Below are positions 25,557 to 33,832 of a stretch of DNA of 64,000 nt, piece after piece (position 1 is the first letter of the stretch; the number at the start of each line of letters is the position of its first letter). The position numbers and the translations under genes are program-made. The stretch covers positions 275,534 to 339,533 of the forward strand of contig NZ_JAKLTS010000006.1 in assembly GCF_022012445.1 (NCBI RefSeq), given 5' to 3'. Origin of the DNA: Massilia sp. TS11. GTDB lineage: Bacteria > Pseudomonadota > Gammaproteobacteria > Burkholderiales > Burkholderiaceae_D. The notes under the pieces are model-generated. The model was not told where the DNA came from. It worked only from the letters and a program-made list of their open reading frames with translations, and made no database searches.

Positions 25557-27280
25557 CAGAACGTGAACCCGAGCGAGAAGTGGAAGCGGTACTTGTGGAT
25601 CGCCTGGCCGTAGGCGGCGTCCACATTGATCGGACCGACCGGGCTTTTCCAGCGCAGGCCGACGCCGTAGCCGGCGCGCGGCTTGAGCTCCTTGTAGACG
25701 TCGCCCGCATTGCCGGCGTCGTAGAACACGGCCATGCCCCAGGGCGGGTCGAACCAGTACTGGTATTCGGCGCTGCCGACCAGCAGATAGCGGCCGCCGA
25801 CGATGGCCGTGCCGTCGCGCACACCGAGCTGCTGGTAGCCGTAGCCGCGCACCGAGCCATCGCCGCCGGCGCGGAACAGGTAGGTGGCGGGCACGCCGGC
25901 CTTCTGGCGCGAGGCCAGGGCCGCGGCCTCGCCGCGCAGGATCAGCGTGGCCGCCGGCGACAGCGGCCGGTACCAGATGCCCTTGGCCGCGCCGCGCACG
26001 AACGGGCGCTCGGTCAGGATCGGCAGCAGGGCGCCGCCCAGCATCAGCTGCAGCACATAGCCCTCGGTCGGGAACAACAGGCTGTCGAGCTGGCGCTTGG
26101 TCAGGGTCCAGGTCAGGGGCAGGCTCTGGCTGATGGCGCGCGGCTTGCCGTCGATGGTCTTGCGTTCATTGAGGTATTCGAAACTCAGGCTGCGTTCGAG
26201 CGCGGGCGAACCCCAGCCGCGCTTGACGGCGAAGTTGGAGACGCTGGTGATCTCGCCATTGAGGTCATTGCGCTCGAACGAGGCGCCAAACGAATCGTTG
26301 TAGCCGTCCGGCGAAGTGGGCAGAAAGAAGTCGGCGTGCGTGGCCTGGCGCCGTGTTTCGAGCGTGACCGCGCTTTTCAGGCGCAGGCCGCGCACGTTCA
26401 GATCGTCGAAATTGGCGGTCGCGCGGTTGCCGGTATTGGTCGAATAACCGAGACCGACGGCCACGTTCTTCACCTTGTTTTCACTGACCCGCACCAAGAC
26501 CGGCACGATGTCGCCCTCGGACGCCAGATCGGCGCTGACCTCGACGCCATTGAAATAGCCGGCGTCCTGCAGGCGCGCCTGAAAGGTCTGGAGCGCGGCC
26601 TCGCTGTATTCGTCGCCCACATGCAGGGGACTGAGATTACTGATCACGCTGGCCGGGTAGCGCTGCAGGCCTTCGATGCGCAGCTCGCCCAGACGCACGG
26701 GCGCGCCGGCCACCAGGGTGACCTGCAGGCGCGCCGTGTGCGCGGCCGGATCGACGGTGGCGCTGGTGTCGCCCAGCTGGGCGCGCGGATAGCGGCGCTG
26801 CATGGCCTGGCGCAGCAGCTTGCGCTTGGCGGCCTCCCAGTCGGCCTGGCGGAACACCTGGCCGCTGTGCAGGGCCCATTGGGCGCGCAGGTCGGCCTCC
26901 AGGTCGGGCGCCACGCCTTCGACATGCAGGGCGACCTCGCTCACGCGCACCGGTTCGCCCGGCTGCACGCGCAGCGTCACCAGCGGTTCGGCCGCCTCGA
27001 TGTCGACACTGGCACTGACCTCGGGCGCGTAATAGCCCTCGGTGGCGACCAGGGTGCGCACCTGCTCGGGCGCCAGGCGCACCAGGCGCGCGAGCTGATC
27101 GCGGTCGAGGCGCGGATTGCCGCGCCAGCGCATCAGGTCGAGATTGGCTTCGAGCAGATCGGCCAGCGGACGCGGGGCCTCCACCTGCACCCGGTAGGGC
27201 AGGCCCTGGGCCCGCAGCGGGGCGCTGAGGGCGGCGGCGCAGAGCAGCAGGCAGGGAGCAATCAAACGGCGCATGTCCAT
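25556..27280 (-). CDS. tamA: TamA, Omp85-family outer membrane assembly protein
   Basis: 574 residues with a signal peptide ([21 protein letters not shown]). Three POTRA-like domains occupy about residues 25-265 (for example [19 protein letters not shown] and [17 protein letters not shown]), and the Omp85 barrel the rest, with the lid-loop motif [15 protein letters not shown] and the C-terminal signal ending [11 protein letters not shown]. The size fits TamA (577 residues in E. coli) rather than BamA. Two in-frame ATGs (27280 and 27274) are possible. tamB follows with an overlapping stop/start. Divergent from queC with about 75 bp between starts. Confidence 0.92.
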   Translation of the reverse strand: MDMRRLIAPCLLLCAAALSAPLRAQGLPYRVQVEAPRPLADLLEANLDLMRWRGNPRLDRDQLARLVRLAPEQVRTLVATEGYYAPEVSASVDIEAAEPLVTLRVQPGEPVRVSEVALHVEGVAPDLEADLRAQWALHSGQVFRQADWEAAKRKLLRQAMQRRYPRAQLGDTSATVDPAAHTARLQVTLVAGAPVRLGELRIEGLQRYPASVISNLSPLHVGDEYSEAALQTFQARLQDAGYFNGVEVSADLASEGDIVPVLVRVSENKVKNVAVGLGYSTNTGNRATANFDDLNVRGLRLKSAVTLETRRQATHADFFLPTSPDGYNDSFGASFERNDLNGEITSVSNFAVKRGWGSPALERSLSFEYLNERKTIDGKPRAISQSLPLTWTLTKRQLDSLLFPTEGYVLQLMLGGALLPILTERPFVRGAAKGIWYRPLSPAATLILRGEAAALASRQKAGVPATYLFRAGGDGSVRGYGYQQLGVRDGTAIVGGRYLLVGSAEYQYWFDPPWGMAVFYDAGNAGDVYKELKPRAGYGVGLRWKSPVGPINVDAAYGQAIHKYRFHFSLGFTF

Positions 27281-27355
27281 AGGCGCATCTTACCGGAATG
27301 GCAAATTGGATGGCGAGCGACTATCATGTGGGCTTTGCACGACCGGATTCTCACC

Positions 27356-28063
27356 ATGCTCCCAGACGCTCACGCACTCGTTCTCTTCAGCGGCGGCCAG
27401 GACTCCGCCACTTGCCTGGCCTGGGCGCTGGAACGCTTCGCGCGGGTGGAGACGATCGGCTTCGACTACGGCCAGCGCCATGCGATCGAATTGCAGGTGC
27501 GGCCGGCCTTGCTGGAGCGCATGCGTGCGCTCAAGCCGGCCTGGGCCGAGCGCCTGGGCGAGGACCACCTGATCGACCTCTCGCTGCTGGGCAAGATTTC
27601 CGATACGGCCCTGACCAGCGAGGTCGAAATCCGCATGCAGGACAATGGCCTGCCGAACACTTTTGTACCGGGCCGCAATCTGTTGTTTCTGACCGTGGCC
27701 GCCACCGTGGCCTACCGGCGCGGCCTGACTGTGCTGGTGGGCGGCATGTGCGAGACCGACTACTCGGGCTATCCCGACTGCCGCGACGATACCCTCAAGG
27801 CCCTGCAGGTCGCCCTCAACCTGGGCATGGGCACGCGCACCCGCCTCGAAACCCCGCTGATGTGGCTGGACAAGGCCGACACCTGGCGCCTGGCCGACAG
27901 TCTGGGCGGCGCCGCCCTCGTCGATCTGATCCGCAGCGACACCCACACCTGCTATCTGGGCGAGCGCGGCGCCCTGCATCCCTGGGGCCATGGCTGCGGC
28001 AGCTGCCCGGCCTGCGTGCTGCGCGCGCGCGGCTACGCCCAGTACACGGGCAGCGCGGAGTAA
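27356..28063 (+). CDS. queC: QueC, 7-cyano-7-deazaguanine (preQ0) synthase
   Basis: 235 residues. The ATP pyrophosphatase loop SGGQDS (12-17) and a C-terminal zinc site of four cysteines (C199, C214, C217, C220; GCGSCPAC) identify QueC, which converts 7-carboxy-7-deazaguanine to preQ0 using ATP and ammonia in queuosine synthesis. GFDYGQRH and [14 protein letters not shown] are family blocks. The ATG at 27356 matches the usual N-terminus; an upstream in-frame ATG at 27326 would add ten residues. queD and queE are not nearby. No preQ1 riboswitch fits into the short leader. A phosphoesterase gene follows 3 nt after the stop. Confidence 0.95.
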   Translation: MLPDAHALVLFSGGQDSATCLAWALERFARVETIGFDYGQRHAIELQVRPALLERMRALKPAWAERLGEDHLIDLSLLGKISDTALTSEVEIRMQDNGLPNTFVPGRNLLFLTVAATVAYRRGLTVLVGGMCETDYSGYPDCRDDTLKALQVALNLGMGTRTRLETPLMWLDKADTWRLADSLGGAALVDLIRSDTHTCYLGERGALHPWGHGCGSCPACVLRARGYAQYTGSAE

Positions 28064-28066
28064 GCC

Positions 28067-28813
28067 ATGCGGCTGGCGTTGCTGACCGACGTGCACGCCA
28101 ACCGCGAAGCGCTCGAAGCCTGCCTGCAGCACGCCGCCCTGCACGGGGCCGAGCAGTTCGCCTTCACCGGCGACCTGGTCGGCTACGGCGGCGATCCCTG
28201 CGCCGTGGTCGACATCGTGATGGACTATGCGCGCGACGGCGCCATCGTGGTCCAGGGCAACCACGACGAAGCGGCCGCCAGCGATGCGCCGCCGCGCATG
28301 CATGCCGAGGCGCGCGAAGTGATTTTGTGGACGCGCACCCAGCTCAGTCCCCGCCAGCGCGCCTTCCTGGCCGAGCTGCCGCTGACGGCGCGCCACGACC
28401 GCCAGCTGTTCGTGCATGCCAGTGCCGAGCAGCCGGGCCAATGGGAATACGTGAAAGGCATGGACGAGGCCGAGCGCAGCCTGAAGGCCGCCGCCGGCAG
28501 CCGTCTGGTCTGCTCCGGCCATGTGCACGGCCCCAGCCTGTTCCGCCGCGCCGACGACGGCCGCATGGGCGTGCATACGCCGGGCGCCGACACCACGGTG
28601 GCGCTGGCGCCCCAGCACCAGTATCTGGTGATTCCCGGCTCCTGCGGCCAGCCGCGCGATGGCAATCCGGCCGCCTGCTACGCACTCTACGACGACCAGC
28701 AGCGCAGCCTGAGTTTTTACCGCGTCCCCTACGACAATGGGGCGGCCGCGCGGCGCGTGATCGCGGTCGGCCTGCCGATTGTGTTCGCCATGCGACTGAT
28801 TGAGGGTATCTGA
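28067..28813 (+). CDS. Calcineurin-like metallophosphoesterase
   Basis: 248 residues. Metal-binding motifs appear in order: DVH (D8, H10), GDLVGYGGDP, GNHDE, and SGHVH, typical of the MJ0936/YfcE-like phosphodiesterase group. Two metal ions in the active site would hydrolyse phosphomono- or phosphodiesters; the natural substrate is unknown. The gene starts 3 nt after the queC stop (TAAGCCATG), so it is in the same transcript, but a role in queuosine metabolism is not implied. No signal peptide; cytoplasmic. Confidence 0.88.
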   Translation: MRLALLTDVHANREALEACLQHAALHGAEQFAFTGDLVGYGGDPCAVVDIVMDYARDGAIVVQGNHDEAAASDAPPRMHAEAREVILWTRTQLSPRQRAFLAELPLTARHDRQLFVHASAEQPGQWEYVKGMDEAERSLKAAAGSRLVCSGHVHGPSLFRRADDGRMGVHTPGADTTVALAPQHQYLVIPGSCGQPRDGNPAACYALYDDQQRSLSFYRVPYDNGAAARRVIAVGLPIVFAMRLIEGI

Positions 28814-28884
28814 ACACCCATGCATTGCGCGGTGCAGGCCCGTACCGTACTATTTGTTAAGTCCTGTTAGCGATCTTGCATCTG

Positions 28885-31875
28885 ATGGAAGCATCGAACA
28901 CTCCTTCCGGCCCGCTGAGCCGGACGCGCTGGTTCAGCCCTGTGGTGCTGTCCGGGCTGGTGTTCGCCCTGTGTCTGGGGCTGACCCTGGTGCAGTGGCG
29001 CGGCGCGATGCGCAATGCCGAGCAGGACGTGCAGGCCGATTTCGATTACCGCGTGCGCGAGCTGATGACCCATCTCGATTCGCGCATGAACAGCTATGTG
29101 CAGATGCTGCGCGGCCTGCAGGGCCTGTTCGCCGGTTCCGGCGAAGTCACGCGCCAGGACTTCGAAGCCTATGCGACCGCGCTCGCGCTGGATGTCAATT
29201 ATCCGGGCGTGTACGGGGTCGGCTTCATGGCCTATGTGCCGGCCGCCCAGCGCGCGCGCCACGAGGCGCTGATGCGCCGCAGCGGCTTCCCCGACTACAG
29301 CGTGCATCCGGCCGGCGAGCGCGCGTTCTACGCGCCGGTGCACTTCCTCGAGCCCTACACCGGCCTGAATATCCACGTGCTGGGCTTCGATCCGACCTAT
29401 GATCCGGTGCGCCGCGCCGTGCTCGAACAGGCGCGCGACTCGGGCGCGCCGGCCATGTCGGGCAAGCTGAATCTGGTGCAGGAGCAGGGGCGCGAACATC
29501 CGCAGTCGGGCTTCCTGGTGCTGCTGCCGATCTACCGCAATAGCGAGCTGCATGTCAGCCTCGATCAGCGCCGCCATGCGATCGAAGGCTGGGTGTACGC
29601 GCCGTTCCGCGTCGGCGCGCTGGTCGAGGGCCTGGGCGGCGAGCGCGCCAACGAGCTATATGTCGAGTTCTACGACGGCGACGCCGTGCTGCCCGCCAAT
29701 CGCCTGCTGACCGGTAGCGAGATCCAGCGGCCGGTGCTGAGCCGCGTGACCGAACAGCGGATCAGCATCGCCGGGCGCCGCTGGACGGTGCTGATCGGCG
29801 CGCTGCCCGCGTTTGAAGCACGTCTGGCGACCGAGCGCCCGCGCCTGATCCTCGGCGTCGGCCTGCTGTTCACGGCCGTGCTGACCCTGATCACCCTGCT
29901 GCTGTCACGCTCGCGCGCCCGCACCGCCGGCCTGCTCGAACAAAGCCGCAGCCTGACGCGCGAACTGGACGCCGGCCAGAAGCGCCTGGCCGGCATGGCC
30001 GATGCTGCCACCCGCACCCAGGCCATGCTGCGCTCGATCCTCGATTCGACCATCGACGGCATCCTGGTCGACAATGGCGACCGCCACATCCTGGCCTCGA
30101 ACAGCCGCTTCCGCGAGTTGTGGAGCGTGCCGCCCGAACTCGATATCGAGCATGACGACGCCGCCCTGCTTGAACACATGGTGGCCCAGCTCACCCATCC
30201 CGCGCCCTTCCTGTATTCGCGCTCGCTGTCCTTCGACGACAGCGAAACCCACCGCGACCTGCTGCGCCTGAAGGACGGCCGCTTCTTCGAACAGTTCACG
30301 CGCAGCGTGCGCCTCGGGCAGGACACGGCGCGCCTGTGGTCCTTCCGCGATATCACCGAGCGCAAACAGATCGAGCAGCGCGAGCGCTCGCACCGCCACG
30401 TGCTCGAGCTGCTGGCGCGCGGGGCGCCGCTGCGCGGCATTCTGGAGGCGGTGGTGCTCGGCGTCGAGGCGACCAATCCCGGCATGCTGTGTTCGATCAC
30501 CCTGGTGTCCGAGGACGGGCGGCGCATGGTCAACGCGGTCGCCCCGAGCCTGCCCGCCTTCTACATGGAAGCCGTCAACCACCTCGAAATCGGGCATGGC
30601 GTGGGCAGCTGCGGCACCGCGATCGCCACCGGCGCCCGGGTGATCGCCGAAGACCTGCAGCAGCACCCCTACTGGAAGGACTACCGCGATCTGGTGGCGC
30701 GCGCGCGTCTGGGCGCCTGCTGGTCCGAGCCGATCCGCGGGGCGGCCGGCAAGATCCTCGGCGCCTTCGCCATCTATCACCGCCAGCCGACCTATCCGAG
30801 TCCGGCCAATGTGGTGCTGCTCGAGCAGTCGGCCCAGCTGGCCGGCATCGCCATCGAACAGGCCCAGGCCGCGCAGGCCGTGCGCGCCGGCGAAGAGCGC
30901 TTCCGCAGCCTGTACGACAATGCCCCGGTGGCCCTGTGGGAGCAGGACTGGTCGGCCGTGCGCGAGGCCATCGGCCTGCTGATGCACCAGGACGTCGACG
31001 ACATCGGCGCCTATCTGCGCGAGCGGCCCGCGGAAGTGCGCCGCCTGGCCGGCCTGGTGCGCATCGTCGACGTGAACGCGGCCGCGCTGAATCAGGTCGG
31101 TGCCGGCACCAAGGAAGTGGCCCTGCTCGGCATGTCCCAGGTGTTCGACGACAGTGCCGCAGGCGCCTTCGCGGCGGCCGTGGCGGCGCTGACCGAGGGC
31201 TCCCAGACCTTCCACTGCGAGAGCAGTTTCGTGCGCCTGGACGGCGTGCAGCGCTCGAACGAAGTGACGCTGCTGGTCATGCCCGGCCACGCCCACCTGC
31301 TCGATTTCGTGATCGTCTCCACGCTCGACATCACCGAGCGCAAACGCATGGACGCCGAGCTGCTGGCGCTGGCCACCACCGACTTCCTGACCGGGCTGCC
31401 GAACCGGCGCGAGTTCATGTCGCGCCTGGAGGACGAGCTGCAGCGCGTCAAGCGCAATCTGGACGAGCATGCGGCCGTGCTGATGCTCGATATCGACCAC
31501 TTCAAGCGCGTCAACGACGAATACGGCCATCCGGCCGGCGACGCCGTGCTGCGCCAGCTGGCCGGCGTGATGCGCGCCGGCGCACGCCGCGTCGATTCGC
31601 TCGGCCGCGTGGGCGGCGAAGAATTCGCGATCCTGCTGCCCGGGGCCGACCACGGGGCCGCGCTGGCCTACGCCGAGCGCCTGCGCCAGAGCGTCGCCGA
31701 CACCCCCATGACCCTGCCCGACGGACGCAGCATCCACATCACCATCTCGATCGGCCTGGGCGCGCTGATGGCCGGCGACGCCACGTCCGACATCGGCCTG
31801 GTACGCGCCGACAAAGGCCTGTATCTGGCCAAGGAACAGGGCCGCAACCGGGTCGGCCAGATCGACCCGGCCTGA
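28885..31875 (+). CDS. Membrane-bound CHASE-PAS-GAF-PAS diguanylate cyclase
   Basis: 996 residues. A first membrane segment (about 19-35), then a periplasmic CHASE domain (about 60-290, with YPGVYGVGFMAYVP and RAFYAPVHFLEPY), a second membrane segment (about 312-335), a PAS-like region (ILDSTIDGILVDNGDRHILA), a GAF domain (about 505-660, VGSCGTAIATGARVIAEDLQ), a second PAS-like region (SLYDNAPVALWEQDW), and a C-terminal GGDEF domain. The catalytic motif is GGEEF (910-914), preceded by an RxxD inhibitory site (RRVD) five residues upstream, so it should make cyclic di-GMP with feedback control. ATG 28885 is preferred over a TTG three codons earlier. The CHASE ligand is unknown. Confidence 0.92.
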   Translation: MEASNTPSGPLSRTRWFSPVVLSGLVFALCLGLTLVQWRGAMRNAEQDVQADFDYRVRELMTHLDSRMNSYVQMLRGLQGLFAGSGEVTRQDFEAYATALALDVNYPGVYGVGFMAYVPAAQRARHEALMRRSGFPDYSVHPAGERAFYAPVHFLEPYTGLNIHVLGFDPTYDPVRRAVLEQARDSGAPAMSGKLNLVQEQGREHPQSGFLVLLPIYRNSELHVSLDQRRHAIEGWVYAPFRVGALVEGLGGERANELYVEFYDGDAVLPANRLLTGSEIQRPVLSRVTEQRISIAGRRWTVLIGALPAFEARLATERPRLILGVGLLFTAVLTLITLLLSRSRARTAGLLEQSRSLTRELDAGQKRLAGMADAATRTQAMLRSILDSTIDGILVDNGDRHILASNSRFRELWSVPPELDIEHDDAALLEHMVAQLTHPAPFLYSRSLSFDDSETHRDLLRLKDGRFFEQFTRSVRLGQDTARLWSFRDITERKQIEQRERSHRHVLELLARGAPLRGILEAVVLGVEATNPGMLCSITLVSEDGRRMVNAVAPSLPAFYMEAVNHLEIGHGVGSCGTAIATGARVIAEDLQQHPYWKDYRDLVARARLGACWSEPIRGAAGKILGAFAIYHRQPTYPSPANVVLLEQSAQLAGIAIEQAQAAQAVRAGEERFRSLYDNAPVALWEQDWSAVREAIGLLMHQDVDDIGAYLRERPAEVRRLAGLVRIVDVNAAALNQVGAGTKEVALLGMSQVFDDSAAGAFAAAVAALTEGSQTFHCESSFVRLDGVQRSNEVTLLVMPGHAHLLDFVIVSTLDITERKRMDAELLALATTDFLTGLPNRREFMSRLEDELQRVKRNLDEHAAVLMLDIDHFKRVNDEYGHPAGDAVLRQLAGVMRAGARRVDSLGRVGGEEFAILLPGADHGAALAYAERLRQSVADTPMTLPDGRSIHITISIGLGALMAGDATSDIGLVRADKGLYLAKEQGRNRVGQIDPA

Positions 31876-31904
31876 AAAAAAACAGGCAGACCGAAGTCTG
31901 CCTG
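31875..31904 (-). terminator. Rho-independent terminator of the small membrane protein gene
   Basis: A 9-bp stem CAGGCAGAC / GTCTGCCTG with a CGAA tetraloop (31883-31904) borders an A-run at 31875-31882, which is a U-run on the minus strand. It ends the minus-strand gene 31928-32299 and abuts the stop codon of the GGDEF gene. Confidence 0.85.
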
Positions 31905-31927
31905 AACTGCTTCTGGGGGAAATCGGA

Positions 31928-32299
31928 TCAGATGGCGGCGGCGGCCACTTCCTTGTCTTTGCGGTTCTTGCGCATGATGAAGTAGACGATGGCGGCCGGG
32001 ATCAGGGCCGGCAACAGCAGCGGCGAGAGGGCGGCGGCCAGGGCGAGGGCGCCGACGGCCAGGCCGAACATGGCCAGCAGACCGAGGCCGGCGAACAGGA
32101 AGGCCAGCATCAGGCCGACACCCACGAGGACCACCCCGGCGATCACGATACCAGCGCCGCCCGCGCACAGGGCGATCAGGGCGCCGAGCGGGCCGCCGAT
32201 TTCATCGCCATCGATATTGACGGTCATATCGCCGGTCATGGCGCTCCAGATCACACAGGCCAGTACGATCAGCACGGCGGCGGCGGCAAACTTTTTCAT
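31928..32299 (-). CDS. Small inner membrane protein, function unknown
   Basis: 123 residues with a signal-like first helix (MKKFAAAAVLIVLACVIWSA), a short polar stretch containing TVNIDGDEIGGP, then a long Gly/Ala/Leu-rich hydrophobic region (about 38-107) that could hold two or three membrane helices, and a basic tail RKNRKDKE. The start at 32299 follows AGAGAGGA on the minus strand. A strong terminator lies after the stop. No known domain recognised. Confidence 0.7.
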   Translation of the reverse strand: MKKFAAAAVLIVLACVIWSAMTGDMTVNIDGDEIGGPLGALIALCAGGAGIVIAGVVLVGVGLMLAFLFAGLGLLAMFGLAVGALALAAALSPLLLPALIPAAIVYFIMRKNRKDKEVAAAAI

Positions 32300-32425
32300 G
32301 ATGTCCTCTCTCGTTGTGAGTTGCGATGGACTCACTGTATGCCTGAGCCGCCCGAGCGGCCATACGTATGCGACAAACTGCAAAAAACGGGGGGCGAGTG
32401 GTGGCCAGGGCGCACCAAACGGCGC

Positions 32426-32453
32426 TTGAAAAGGCCCGATCGCGGCCTATACT
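32426..32453 (+). promoter_or_regulatory. Sigma70-type promoter of the Pro-rich small ORF
   Basis: -35 TTGAAA (32426-32431) and -10 TATACT (32448-32453), 16-bp spacer. The predicted start is only a few bases before the ATG at 32468 and about 20 nt before the ATG at 32483. Confidence 0.6.
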
Positions 32454-32467
32454 GAAGGTCCGGAAAG

Positions 32468-32713
32468 ATGAGGGACGTGAACATGCAGGACCCGGACTAC
32501 CGCCGCGGCCGCAGGGCGAGGCCGCTGGCCATGCACAAGCACGACGGCCCCAAGGGCCCGCCCTCGGCGCCGCCGAGCATCCCGCCCATCATCATCACGC
32601 CATTCGTGTACCACACGCCCCAGCCGACGCTCGACCCGCGCGTGACCCCGCTCGGGCCGCCGGTCATCCCACCGGCCCCTCCCGCGCCCATCCTGAACGG
32701 TGTCACATCCTGA
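32468..32713 (+). CDS. Proline-rich small protein (hypothetical)
   Basis: 81 residues (76 if the ATG at 32483 is used). Basic N-terminus (YRRGRRARPLAMHKHD), then Pro-rich sequence (SAPPSIPPIIITPFVYHTP). The last residues (ILNGVTS) and the stop codon are encoded by repeat DNA: a 16-bp unit ATCCTGAACGGTGTCA occurs twice here (32690-32705 and 32707-32722), and the TGA is in the second copy. The native C-terminus was therefore probably altered by the insertion. A good promoter lies upstream. Function unknown. Confidence 0.5.
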   Translation: MRDVNMQDPDYRRGRRARPLAMHKHDGPKGPPSAPPSIPPIIITPFVYHTPQPTLDPRVTPLGPPVIPPAPPAPILNGVTS

Positions 32714-32843
32714 ACGGTGTCAGGTCCGGCAATCGGACATCGCGAAACTTTACCGGCACAGCCTTGTCGTCATCGCTGTGCGACCGCAAGGCGGACCGAA
32801 AGTTCTCAAATGTCCGATTGCCGGACCTGACACCGTTCAGGAT
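32707..32843. repeat. 137-bp inverted-repeat element (REP doublet or MITE-like)
   Basis: Two perfect 34-bp arms in inverse orientation, 32707-32740 (starting ATCCTGAACGGTGTCAGGTC) and 32810-32843, enclose 69 bp that itself contains nested pairs (AACTTT/AAAGTT and GCCTTG/CAAGGC). It could fold into one long hairpin. An extra 16-bp piece of the arm lies directly before the left arm (32690-32705). Each arm carries ATCCTGA, and the TGA of each terminates the gene that reads into it from that side. No transposase is encoded. Confidence 0.85.
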
Positions 32844-33691
32844 CGCCAGGCGGCTTCGGGGTGGAAGCGCCAGGCGCGCTCGGCATGGGGCAGGCTGGCG
32901 ATCACAGCGGGATCGTCGACTTGGCTGACGCTGCCGCTCAGCTCGAGCAGGCCTCCGCTCGCGAAGTCGGGGATCAGGAGGCCGGCGCGCGGGTGGAGCA
33001 GGAAGTTCCCCAGGCTCATGAAGAAGAAATTGCCGCGGTAGTCGGGCAGCAGCAGGCTGCCGTCGGCCTCCTGGCGCACGAAGCCGGGCGCGCCGCCGCG
33101 GTGCGAGGCGTCGGCGCCGTGACCGGGCGCGGCACTGGCCACGAACAGGGTGTCGGCCCGGGCCAGCAGGGCGCGGGCGTCGGCGTCGAGCGCGCTCAGG
33201 GCCTGCGCCGGAGCGCGGCCGGCCGGCGGGCCGGGCCAGCTGCGCACGGTGATGTATTGGGGGCAGTTGCCCGTCGTTTGTTCGACCGCGAGCGTGATGC
33301 CTTCGCGGTCCAGGCTGTCGATCCGGCCGTTGACGCGGTTGCGCCGCCGCGTCGGCAGCGCAATGCCAAGCAGACCGAGGGCGGCGCCTTCGTACAGGCC
33401 GGCGGCGAACGGATCGGCGGGCGCGGGCAGGGCGGCGATGCGCAGATGGCGTGCGTCGATTGCCTGGGCGAAGCCGGGTGCCCCGCTCAGCAGGCCGGCC
33501 CAGGGGCGGCCGTGGGCGTCGACGCTGGCCGCCACCAGCCACGGCAGCTGGGCGTAGAAGGCCTGGTGCTGCTCGGGCATGTGGTCGCGGATCACGCGCT
33601 GGCCGACTTCCTGCATGCGCGCGGCCACGCCGGCGCGCGCCTGCATCGCTTGCTCGCCGGGGTGGAAGGGGTGGGGGTTGAGCTTGTCCAT
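32837..33691 (-). CDS. Pyridoxamine 5'-phosphate oxidase-family flavin-binding protein
   Basis: 284 residues. The FMN-binding split-barrel of the PNPOx-like group is suggested by LPWLVAASVDAHGRPWAGLL, QYITVRSW, DTLFVASAAPGHGADASHRGGAPGF and YRGNFFFMSLGNFLLHPRAGLLIPDF. Members bind FMN or similar cofactors and are often annotated as general flavin nucleotide-binding proteins; a true PLP-synthesis role is unlikely because the length and layout differ from PdxH. The start is uncertain (33691 or 33700), since neither has a strong ribosome site. The stop codon is supplied by the right arm of the 137-bp repeat. Cytoplasmic. Confidence 0.8.
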   Translation of the reverse strand: MDKLNPHPFHPGEQAMQARAGVAARMQEVGQRVIRDHMPEQHQAFYAQLPWLVAASVDAHGRPWAGLLSGAPGFAQAIDARHLRIAALPAPADPFAAGLYEGAALGLLGIALPTRRRNRVNGRIDSLDREGITLAVEQTTGNCPQYITVRSWPGPPAGRAPAQALSALDADARALLARADTLFVASAAPGHGADASHRGGAPGFVRQEADGSLLLPDYRGNFFFMSLGNFLLHPRAGLLIPDFASGGLLELSGSVSQVDDPAVIASLPHAERAWRFHPEAAWRS

Positions 33692-33774
33692 GGTGGCCAT
33701 TCTGGGACGCCGCGGCCGCCGGCGGAAGCCATGCGGGCCGTAAATAAATCTTTCGGCTGGCGCAATAATCGGGC

Positions 33775-33803
33775 TTGGACCGGCGCGGCGCCGCTGGTAC
33801 ACT
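33775..33803 (+). promoter_or_regulatory. Sigma70 promoter of the GAF histidine kinase
   Basis: -35 TTGGAC (33775-33780), 17-bp spacer, -10 TACACT (33798-33803); the predicted start is about 23 nt before the ATG at 33833. Confidence 0.65.
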
Positions 33804-33832
33804 TTGCCCACTCTGTCTGATGTGAGGTCCTC

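Noticed and set aside
21609..25613. Open frame of more than 1300 codons opposite tamB
   Set aside because: It is an antisense shadow with Ala/Gln/Arg-rich composition and no domain; tamB is supported by signal anchor, length and pairing with tamA.
27281..27355. preQ1 riboswitch before queC
   Set aside because: The leader is too short after the tamA promoter and I see no preQ1-I stem or A-rich tail pattern.
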